Of a stretch of 34,803 nucleotides of DNA, positions 28,915 to 34,803 are shown in pieces. The notes beneath the pieces were generated by a model. The model saw only the letters and a program-made list of their open reading frames with translations. It was not told the origin of the DNA and searched no databases. The stretch is from Streptomyces panaciradicis (GTDB lineage: Bacteria > Actinomycetota > Actinomycetes > Streptomycetales > Streptomycetaceae). Position 1 is the first letter of the stretch. Every line of letters starts with the position of its first letter. Both the position numbers and the translations under genes were made by a program. The stretch lies in contig NZ_JAMGBF010000144.1 in NCBI RefSeq assembly GCF_023516615.1, positions 1 through 34,803 on the forward strand, in the 5' to 3' direction.

Positions 28915-30093
28915 TCAGATCATGAGCGGAAGTCCCGTGTAGTTGGCGGCGAGTTCGGCCGCCGCGTGGCGGGACGCGGCGATCCGGCGCAACCGCGCGA
29001 GCTGCAGCCGGTTCTCGAAGGCGTCCCCATCTGGTTGAGCATGCAACATCTTAGTCATCTCGTAGGAGAATCGCGTGGCCTGCCACACACGGGAAAGGCA
29101 CATCCGCGAATAGTCGTCGAGGAGTTGCTCGGAGCCGCCGCGGTGCAGTCCGGCGAAGGCGCGGGCCAGGACGCGGACGTCGGAGACGGCCAGGTTGAGG
29201 CCCTTGGCGCCGGTGGGCGGGACGATGTGCGCGGCGTCGCCGGCCAGCAGCAGGCGACCGTGGCGCATCGGCTCGTGGACGTAGCTGCGCATCGGCGTCA
29301 CCGCCTTGGCGGTGATGGGGCCGCGGCGCAGCGTCCAGTCGGCGTCGACGGCGAAGCGGGCGGCGAGCTCGTCCCAGATGCGGTCGTCCGGCCAGTCGCC
29401 GGGGTCGGTGTCGTTGGGGACCTGGAGATAGAGGCGGGAGACGCGCGGGGAGCGCATGCTGTGCAGGGCGAAGCCGTTCTCCCCGCGCGCGTAGACGAGT
29501 TCCTCGCAGGACGGGGCGACGTCCGCGAGGATCCCGAGCCAGGAGTACGGGTAGTCGTGCCCGTACGTCCGGCCGGCGCCGGCCGGGAACGTGGCGCGGG
29601 AGATGCCGTGGAAGCCGTCGCAGCCGGCCACCCAGTCGCAGGTGAGCGTCTGCTCCCGGCCCTCGTGCACGAACCGCACGACGGGCGTGTCGCTGTCCGG
29701 CTTCTCGATCGCGAGCGCCTCCGCCTCGAACAACAGCGGCGGCCCCTCTGCCAGTTGGAGGGCGACGAGGTCCTTCACGATCTCGGTCTGGGCGTAGATG
29801 GTGACGGTGCGGCCGCCGGTGAGCGTGGGGAAGTCGATGTGGTGGCGTTCCCGGTCGAAGCGCAGCTCGATGCCCTGGTGGACCAGCCCCTCGGCGTTCA
29901 GGCGCTCGGCCGCGCCCGCCTCGCGCAGTGCGTCGACCGTGCCCTGCTCCAGCATGCCGGCGCGCTGGCGGTGCTCGACGTACTCCCGCGACCTGGCCTC
30001 CAGGACGACGCAGTCGATGCCGGTGCGGTGCAGCAGCCGGGCGAGGAGCAGTCCGGCGGGGCCCGCGCCGATGATGCCGACCGTCGTGCGCAT
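28915..30093 (-). CDS. pobA: 4-Hydroxybenzoate 3-monooxygenase
   Basis: A 392-aa flavoprotein hydroxylase, NAD(P)H- and O2-dependent, giving protocatechuate. FAD motif GAGPAG (9-14), RAGMLEQGTVDALREAG, the DG motif AGCDGFHGISR, and GDAAHIVPPTGAKGLNLA are the PHBH signatures; length and order match the family (394 aa in Pseudomonas). Start at ATG 30093 with GGGAGG 6 nt upstream. It lies 17 nt downstream of a LacI-family gene on the same strand and is followed by a benzaldehyde dehydrogenase. The patch around 29030-29080 (coding for EMTKMLHAQPDGD) uses less GC-rich codons than its surroundings. Confidence 0.96.
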   Translation of the reverse strand: MRTTVGIIGAGPAGLLLARLLHRTGIDCVVLEARSREYVEHRQRAGMLEQGTVDALREAGAAERLNAEGLVHQGIELRFDRERHHIDFPTLTGGRTVTIYAQTEIVKDLVALQLAEGPPLLFEAEALAIEKPDSDTPVVRFVHEGREQTLTCDWVAGCDGFHGISRATFPAGAGRTYGHDYPYSWLGILADVAPSCEELVYARGENGFALHSMRSPRVSRLYLQVPNDTDPGDWPDDRIWDELAARFAVDADWTLRRGPITAKAVTPMRSYVHEPMRHGRLLLAGDAAHIVPPTGAKGLNLAVSDVRVLARAFAGLHRGGSEQLLDDYSRMCLSRVWQATRFSYEMTKMLHAQPDGDAFENRLQLARLRRIAASRHAAAELAANYTGLPLMI

Positions 30094-30110
30094 GCGCGCC
30101 TCCCGTGGTG

Positions 30111-31145
30111 TCAGCTGGAGTCGCGGTGGACCACCGTGGCGCCCAGCACCTTGTGCCTCTCGGGCGCGGCCCCCGGATCGCGGACCGCGCGGTCGACCAG
30201 TTCGGCGAGGCCGCGGCCGGACGGCAGCTCGATGTGGACCGTGCTCAGCCGGGGCCTGAGCAGCCGGCCGAGCATGAGGTCGTCGGCGCCGATGACGGCC
30301 ACGTCCTCCGGCACGCGCACGCCCTCGTCCTGCAGGGCGCGCATCAGCAGCATCGCGTACTCGTCGTTGTACGCGAAGACGGCGTCGAGGTCGAGATCGC
30401 GCCAGCGCGCGGCGAGGCGCGCCGCCGAGTCCTCCTCGTAGGCGAGGGGCAGCTCGGTGAGGGTGGCGGTGGTGCCGTGCAGGGCGGCGCGTACGCCTTC
30501 GAGGCGGGGCAGGGAGAAGGACTCCAGCCCGCGCTCGCGGGGCACGACCACGCCGATACGACGCCGGCCGCGGTCGTGCAGGTGCCTGCCCGCGCAGTGG
30601 CCGACGGCCTCGTGGTCCATCAGCAGGGAGTGGGCGCCGTCGACGGGCTCGGGGCCGAGGGTGACCACGGCCCGGGCGCCGGAGCCCTTGAGCACCTTCA
30701 CGCCCTGCGGGCCCAGACCCGGGCCGGGCACCAGTACAGCCACGGGCCGCAGCTCGGCCCAGGCGCGGACGGCCTCGTCACCGTGCAGACCGACCGAACC
30801 GAACTGCACGACCGTGTAGTCGAGGCGGCCCAGCGCTCCCTGCAGCTCGCTGATGAACCGGCTGTAGAGCGGGCCGACCGGGACGTCGGGCGCGGGCATC
30901 AGCACGAGTCGGCTGTGCCCGGCGCGCAGGCTGCGGGCGGCGGCGTGGGGGACGTAGCCCAGTTCCTCGGCTGCTTCGTGCACACGGCGGCGCGTGGGCT
31001 CGCTGATGCGCACGGCGCTGGTGTTGTTGAGCACGTAGGAGACGGTCGCGCGCGAGACTCCGGCCAGGCGGGCCACATCGGCGCTCGTCGGCACGGGCCG
31101 TGGTGCCGGGGACGAGGGCCCGGGCGTTTTCGGTATCTGCACCAT
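30111..31145 (-). CDS. LacI-family transcriptional regulator, leader of the pobA operon
   Basis: A 344-aa protein: LacI HTH with hinge (TSADVARLAGVSRATVSYVLNNTS, then HEAAEELGYVPHAAARSLR) and a periplasmic-binding-protein-like effector domain ending FAYNDEYAMLLMRALQDEG and VAVIGADDLMLGRLLRPRL. LacI proteins usually sense sugars; a LacI control of aromatic degradation is less usual (pobR is commonly IclR or AraC type). Start at ATG 31145; ATG 31157 is in frame and possible. It is divergent from a TetR gene, and its stop is 17 nt before pobA, so it probably regulates its own operon. Confidence 0.92.
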   Translation of the reverse strand: MVQIPKTPGPSSPAPRPVPTSADVARLAGVSRATVSYVLNNTSAVRISEPTRRRVHEAAEELGYVPHAAARSLRAGHSRLVLMPAPDVPVGPLYSRFISELQGALGRLDYTVVQFGSVGLHGDEAVRAWAELRPVAVLVPGPGLGPQGVKVLKGSGARAVVTLGPEPVDGAHSLLMDHEAVGHCAGRHLHDRGRRRIGVVVPRERGLESFSLPRLEGVRAALHGTTATLTELPLAYEEDSAARLAARWRDLDLDAVFAYNDEYAMLLMRALQDEGVRVPEDVAVIGADDLMLGRLLRPRLSTVHIELPSGRGLAELVDRAVRDPGAAPERHKVLGATVVHRDSS

Positions 31146-31240
31146 GACGTACGGCATCTTCGCAGAACCCGACGCCCGTGATCCGGGTCGGGGAACTTCG
31201 CAATCAAGTCGGTAGGGAGCGAGTTCGAGCCACATGGCAC

Positions 31241-31280
31241 GAACATGTTCGTCACGAACTTGTTCGCACCGAACATGTTC
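31241..31280. promoter_or_regulatory. Three phased GAACWTGTTC operators at the TetR promoter
   Basis: GAACATGTTC at 31241-31250 and 31271-31280, GAACTTGTTC at 31256-31265; starts 15 bp apart. They overlap a TTGTTC (31261-31266)/TACGGT (31284-31289) promoter with a 17-bp spacer; the -10 box is 6 nt (31289 to 31295) from the ATG, so the transcript is probably leaderless. Very likely the TetR autoregulatory site. Confidence 0.75.
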
Positions 31281-31294
31281 GTTACGGTGGAGCC

Positions 31295-31966
31295 ATGACA
31301 GACCGATCCGACACCTCGCGCAGCCGCCGGGAGCGCCCGGCCAAGCCCGCTCTGACCAGGGAGGGCATCGTGGCCGCGGCCGTCGCGATCCTGCGGGCCG
31401 AAGGGTTGCAGAAGGTGACCATGCGGCGCCTGGCGCAGGAGCTCGACACCGGCCCCGCCTCGCTGTACGTCTACGTCCGCAACACCGCGGAGCTGCACGC
31501 GGCCGTCCTGGACGAGCTGCTCGGCACCGTCGGGCGGCCCCCGGCCGAGGGTGACTGGCGCGAGCGCCTGGAGCGGCTGCTGGACTCCTACACCCAGATG
31601 CTGTTCGCGCACCCGAGCCTGGCCCGTTCCGCGCTCAGCGCCCGACCGAGCGGTCCGCACTACCTGAACCTGATCGAGACGCTGCTGTCCCTGCTGGACG
31701 AGGGCGGTGTCCCGCCCGCGCAGGCCGCCTGGGGCGTGGACCTGCTGCTGCAGCACGCGACGGCGTCCGCCGCGGAGCACGCCGACGAGACCCCCGAGGA
31801 GGACTGGGACGCCCTGCGCGGCACCCTGCGCGACCTCCCGGAGCGCACGCATCCGCGCATCGCCGCCCTGAGCGACGCGCTGGTGTCGGGCACGCCCGAG
31901 GCCCGCCTGGCCTGGGGGCGGCGGACGCTGATCGCCGGTATCGAGCGCACCGCCGTACCCGAGTGA
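31295..31966 (+). CDS. TetR-family repressor with tetracycline-repressor-like C-terminus
   Basis: A 223-aa protein: a basic N-terminal arm, HTH with LTREGIVAAAVAILRAEG and TMRRLAQELDTGPASLYVYVRNTAELHAA, and a C-terminal domain resembling TetR_C_1 (LERLLDSYTQMLFAHPSLARSAL, then GVDLLLQHATASAAEHAD). It is transcribed in the same direction as a TetX-like flavin monooxygenase 37 nt downstream, so it likely represses both genes through the three operators at 31241-31280. The inducer is unknown; a polycyclic aromatic compound would fit the relation to TetR. Confidence 0.92.
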   Translation: MTDRSDTSRSRRERPAKPALTREGIVAAAVAILRAEGLQKVTMRRLAQELDTGPASLYVYVRNTAELHAAVLDELLGTVGRPPAEGDWRERLERLLDSYTQMLFAHPSLARSALSARPSGPHYLNLIETLLSLLDEGGVPPAQAAWGVDLLLQHATASAAEHADETPEEDWDALRGTLRDLPERTHPRIAALSDALVSGTPEARLAWGRRTLIAGIERTAVPE

Positions 31967-32003
31967 CCCTCCTCCCTCACCGACCCACCCCAAGGAGCAC
32001 GCC

Positions 32004-33140
32004 ATGACCACGCACCACCCCATCACCGTCGTCGGCGCCGGACTGGGCGGGCTCGCCCTCGCGCGGGTGCTGCACGCGCACGGCATCGAGGCCGCCCTCT
32101 ACGACCTGGACGCCTCCCCCACGGCCCGCGTCCAGGGCGGCATGCTGGACATCCACGAGGACTCGGGACAGCAGGCGCTGCGCGCCGCGGGGCTGTACGA
32201 GGAGTTCCTGACGCTCGTCCACCGGGGCGGCGAAGCCGTCCGCGTCCTCGACAAGGACGCGACGGTCGTCTTCGACGAAGCGGACGACGGCACCGGAGGC
32301 CGCCCCGAGATCGACCGCGGCGACCTGCGCGACCTGCTGCTCGGCTCACTGCCCGAGGGCACCGTCCGCTGGGGCGCCAAGGTCGCCGGCGCGCGTGCGC
32401 TCGGCGACGGCCGGCACGAGGTGGCGCTCGCCGACGGCACGGCCTTCACCACGGACCTGCTGGTCGGCGCCGACGGGGCCTGGTCGAGGGTGCGCCCGCT
32501 CGTGTCCGACGCCCGGCCCGTCTACACCGGCGTGTCGTTCGTCGAGGCGGACCTGCACGACGCGGAACTGCGGCACCCGGTGAGCGCCGAGGTGGTCGGC
32601 GGCGGCATGCTGTTCGCCCTCGGGGAGGGCCGCGGCTTCCTCGCCCACCGGGAGACCGACGGCAGCCTGCACGTCTACGCCGCGGTGGAGAGCCCCGAGG
32701 AATGGCTCGACGGCATCGACTTCACCGACACCGAGGCGGCCAGGGCACGGGTGCTGGAGCACTTCGCCGACTGGGACAAGAGCCTGCGGGCGCTGATCGC
32801 GGACGCCGACGGCGCGCTCGTCCCGCGGCGCATCCACGCGCTGCCGGTCGGGCACCGCTGGCAGCGCGTCCCGGGCGTGACCCTGCTGGGCGACGCCGCG
32901 CACCTGATGTCCCCCTTCGCCGGCGAAGGCGCCAATCTCGCCCTGCTCGACGGCGCCGAACTGGGCCTCGCCCTCGCCTCACACCCCGGCGACACAGAGG
33001 CCGCGCTGACCGCCTACGAGGAGAAGCTGTTCCCCCGCAGCGAACGCTCCGCCACAGAATCGGCGGACCAGGGCGCCGCCCTCTTCACGGCAGACGCACC
33101 GCAACAACTGGCCGCCCTGTTCACGGCCCACCACGGCTGA
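32004..33140 (+). CDS. FAD-dependent monooxygenase, TetX-like
   Basis: A 378-aa flavoprotein very close in pattern to the tetracycline-inactivating monooxygenase TetX: GAGLGGLALARVLHAHGIEA, then GGMLDIHEDSGQQAL (GGTLDLHKGSGQEAM in TetX), PEIDRGDLRDLLLGSLPEGTV and GDAAHLMSPFAGEGANLAL (GDAAHLMPPFAGQGVNSGL). It lacks the last C-terminal helix of TetX in recognisable form. Expected role: NADPH/O2 hydroxylation of a polyketide or aromatic drug. AAGGAG precedes ATG 32004. Co-transcribed with the TetR. Family sure; tetracycline as substrate is not. Confidence 0.88.
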   Translation: MTTHHPITVVGAGLGGLALARVLHAHGIEAALYDLDASPTARVQGGMLDIHEDSGQQALRAAGLYEEFLTLVHRGGEAVRVLDKDATVVFDEADDGTGGRPEIDRGDLRDLLLGSLPEGTVRWGAKVAGARALGDGRHEVALADGTAFTTDLLVGADGAWSRVRPLVSDARPVYTGVSFVEADLHDAELRHPVSAEVVGGGMLFALGEGRGFLAHRETDGSLHVYAAVESPEEWLDGIDFTDTEAARARVLEHFADWDKSLRALIADADGALVPRRIHALPVGHRWQRVPGVTLLGDAAHLMSPFAGEGANLALLDGAELGLALASHPGDTEAALTAYEEKLFPRSERSATESADQGAALFTADAPQQLAALFTAHHG

Positions 33141-33331
33141 GCAGGCCGGCGGCGCAGCTCGACGGCCGGGAGCGGGCGGGGCCAATAGATGGGCGGCCCA
33201 GTGCCCAGGGGCGGGCACGCTTGCCAGGTGGGCGCCCCGGTACTCGCACCGGGCGGCCCCAGCAAGCGGGCGGCTCCACGCCGAGGACTCGGCTCAGCGG
33301 GTGGGTGGCCTGGCACCCAGGACCCGCGCGC

Positions 33332-33997
33332 TCAGCAGGTGGGCTGGTCCGTGTTCGTCACTCGGGCGACCAGGTCCACCCAGCCTCGCTCCAAGCGCTC
33401 CAGGGGGATTCCGCGTTGGCGGGTCAGGTGGTGGATGAGGGCGGGGTCGAGGTAGCCGAGCAGCGCCTGGGCCAGCAGTTCGCAGTCGGCGTCCGGGACG
33501 ATCTGCCGCAGCAGGACCATGACGTGGGTCGTGAGCGCGCCGGCGGAGGGGTGGACGAACCGGCGGGTCGGCTCGGGCTGTGCGGCCAGCTGGAGGTCGA
33601 GCTGCTCGGCCGAGCGGTACAACAGCGCCACGCCGAACGCCCGCAGCCGCTCCAGGGGCGGTGCGCCGGGGCCCAGCGGCGGCGGGCCGGCGAGGAAGTC
33701 GGCCTGCAGCTTCCTCGCGGAGTGGTCCAGCAGCGCCATCAGCAGGCCCGTGCGGTCGCCGAAGCGGCGGAAGACGGTTCCCTTGCCGACCTTGGCCGCC
33801 GCGGCCACCGCCTCCATCGTCACCCCGGCCGCGCCGTGCTCGGCGATCAGGCGGGAAGCGGCTTCCAGCAGCGCGGCTCGGTTGCGGGCGGCGTCGGCAC
33901 GCAGGCACGGCTCGTCCCCGGCGGGTCCGAGCTGCAGCAACTCGGCTTCGCCGACGGGCTCCTGGGAAGCCGGGAAGGGCGGCACGGAGGCGGACAT
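33332..33997 (-). CDS. TetR-family regulator of the FMN-reductase gene
   Basis: A 221-aa protein: an N-terminal extension, then RADAARNRAALLEAASRLIAEHGAAGVTMEAVAAAAKVGKGTVFRRFGDRTGLLMAL (quoted by its parts: HTH at AAAAKVGKGTVFRRFGDRT), and a helical C-terminus with QALLGYLDPALIHHLTRQ. ATG 33997 follows TACGCT by 6 nt (leaderless type); the longer reading from 34024 adds nine residues and is less likely. It is divergent from an NADPH-dependent FMN reductase, with two GGACC-N2-GGTCC palindromes between. Confidence 0.9.
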   Translation of the reverse strand: MSASVPPFPASQEPVGEAELLQLGPAGDEPCLRADAARNRAALLEAASRLIAEHGAAGVTMEAVAAAAKVGKGTVFRRFGDRTGLLMALLDHSARKLQADFLAGPPPLGPGAPPLERLRAFGVALLYRSAEQLDLQLAAQPEPTRRFVHPSAGALTTHVMVLLRQIVPDADCELLAQALLGYLDPALIHHLTRQRGIPLERLERGWVDLVARVTNTDQPTC

Positions 33998-34028
33998 GAA
34001 GACAGCGTAAAGCATCGGGAACAAAACT

Positions 34029-34076
34029 GGACCGTGGTCCGGTTAAGGTGCTAGAAATCAAACGGACCCCGGTCCG
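34029..34076. promoter_or_regulatory. Two GGACC-N2-GGTCC palindromes between TetR and the FMN reductase
   Basis: GGACCGTGGTCC at 34029-34040 and CGGACCCCGGTCCG at 34063-34076, centres 35 bp apart. Both are flanked by AT-rich sequence. They are the obvious operators for the TetR at 33332-33997. Confidence 0.7.
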
Positions 34077-34115
34077 GATTTCTCACGGCACCGTTTCAGA
34101 ATCTTTGGAGTTCGC

Positions 34116-34679
34116 ATGTCTGTTCGCATCCTCGCGCTCGTCGGCAGCCTTCGCGCCGGTTCGACCAACCGCCAGCTCGCCGAGGCGGCCGCCAAGTTCG
34201 CGCCCGAGGGCGCGGACGTCGAGATCTTCGAGGGTCTGTCCGAGATCCCGTTCTACAACGAGGACATCGACGTCGAGGGCAGCGTCCCGGAGGCCGCCGC
34301 GCGCCTGCGCGCCGCCGCCCAGGCCTCCGACGCGTTCCTGCTCTTCTCCCCCGAGTACAACGGCACCATCCCGGCCGTCCTGAAGAACGCCATCGACTGG
34401 CTGTCCCGCCCCTACGGCGCCGGCGCCTTCGGCGGCAAGCCGGTGGCCGTGGTCGGCACCGCGTTCGGCCAGTACGGCGGCGTGTGGGCGCAGGACGAGG
34501 CCCGCAAGGCCGTGGGCATCGCCGGCGGCAAGGTCATCGAGGACCTCAAGCTGTCCATCCCCGGCTCGCTGACCCGCTTCGCCGAGACCCACCCGGCCGA
34601 CGACGCCGAGGTCGCCGCGCAGCTGACCGAGGTCGTCGCCCGCCTGCACGGCCACGCCGGCGAGGCCGTCGCGGCCTGA
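34116..34679 (+). CDS. NADPH-dependent FMN reductase family protein
   Basis: A 187-aa flavodoxin-fold protein: LVGSLRAGSTNRQLAEAAAK (phosphate-binding loop), FSPEYNGTIPAVLKNAIDWLSR (the family hallmark) and KPVAVVGTAFGQYGG. It reduces FMN or quinones with NAD(P)H and may detoxify azo or nitro compounds. GGAG lies 6 nt before ATG 34116. It is divergent from a TetR gene; a very long terminator follows. Confidence 0.93.
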   Translation: MSVRILALVGSLRAGSTNRQLAEAAAKFAPEGADVEIFEGLSEIPFYNEDIDVEGSVPEAAARLRAAAQASDAFLLFSPEYNGTIPAVLKNAIDWLSRPYGAGAFGGKPVAVVGTAFGQYGGVWAQDEARKAVGIAGGKVIEDLKLSIPGSLTRFAETHPADDAEVAAQLTEVVARLHGHAGEAVAA

Positions 34680-34701
34680 CACCGGATACCGGTACCGGCC
34701 A

Positions 34702-34756
34702 GGGCCGGGCCGCGTCGGGAACCAGCACTCGGTTGGTTCCCGACGCGGCCCGGCCC
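34702..34756. terminator. Very long perfect hairpin after the FMN reductase
   Basis: A 23-bp perfect stem (34702-34724 with 34734-34756) around a 9-nt loop. Confidence 0.93.
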
Positions 34757-34803
34757 TTCGCCGTACAGTCCCCGATCCGGCCCTTCGCCGTACGGCCCCC
34801 GAC
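34751..34803. repeat. 27-bp direct repeat at the window edge
   Basis: CGGCCCTTCGCCGTAC occurs at 34751 and 34778, each followed by a similar tail (AGTCCCCGATC versus GGCCCCCGAC). The array may go on beyond the window. Confidence 0.7.

Noticed and set aside
33141..33331. A possible small gene or operator cluster between the TetX-like gene and TetR
   Set aside because: Only imperfect AGCGGGCGG-like GC-rich repeats; no ribosome site, start or protein pattern.

Overview
This window is chromosomal DNA of a high-GC actinomycete, almost certainly a Streptomyces. The evidence is the very high GC, third-position GC bias that opens long antisense ORFs, frequent GTG starts, many leaderless promoters (TANNNT boxes 6-8 nt before the start codon), sigma-R-type promoters (GGAAT-N18-GTT) and a dense mixture of TetR, MarR, LacI, XRE and OmpR regulators with oxidoreductases. 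The oxidoreductase/thioredoxin pair at 25.5-27.4 kb resembles, from memory, the trxC locus of S. coelicolor. I see no tRNA, rRNA, CRISPR array, insertion sequence, phage or large biosynthetic cluster. It reads as an accessory stress and catabolism region.

Layout. 1-2.3 kb: YheO-like PAS/HTH regulator (cut by the window edge, with a repetitive Ala/Pro tail) behind a CoiA-like nuclease-fold protein. 2.4-4.2 kb: SDR divergent from an MmyB-type XRE regulator, followed by an SRPBCC relic. 4.3-5.9 kb: secreted tannase/feruloyl esterase. 6.1-8.2 kb: four-gene minus-strand operon (65-aa orphan protein, VOC protein, Tat-exported molybdopterin oxidoreductase, cytochrome b). 8.4-13.1 kb: aldehyde dehydrogenase, msrA, DHA2 drug pump and divergent TetR. 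13.2-15.4 kb: 53-aa ORF with a sigma-R promoter, an ESYQ-type prephenate dehydratase, an ABC-F pseudogene and a CGNR zinc-finger regulator. 15.5-20.6 kb: polytopic GT-C-like membrane protein, two-component system and COG4705 membrane protein. 20.7-23.2 kb: pirin, two overlapping MarR genes and a TPR protein. 23.3-27.4 kb: PepSY protein, peptide deformylase, FAD disulfide oxidoreductase and thioredoxin. 27.5-31.1 kb: LacI-pobA-benzaldehyde dehydrogenase operon. 31.3-34.7 kb: TetR plus TetX-like monooxygenase, then TetR divergent from an NADPH:FMN reductase.

The main discovery candidate is a small regulon. A palindrome (GTCACC, nine-base spacer, GGTGAC, with the spacer itself conserved as roughly YGYCRARNY) occurs four times. 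One copy abuts the start codon of the CGNR regulator, one surrounds the -35 box of the operon containing the molybdopterin oxidoreductase, and two in tandem lie at the msrA promoter. This suggests that the poorly characterised CGNR/ABATE protein autoregulates and controls a methionine-sulfoxide/periplasmic redox repair set. Layered on it are three exact GGAAT-N18-GTT promoters, for thioredoxin, the TPR gene and the 53-aa ORF, so the stretch from about 6 to 27 kb looks like a thiol/oxidative-stress neighbourhood. A second possible mini-regulon (TetR, drug pump, aldehyde dehydrogenase) is suggested by a shared upstream element, and the TetR/TetX-like pair carries three evenly phased operators.
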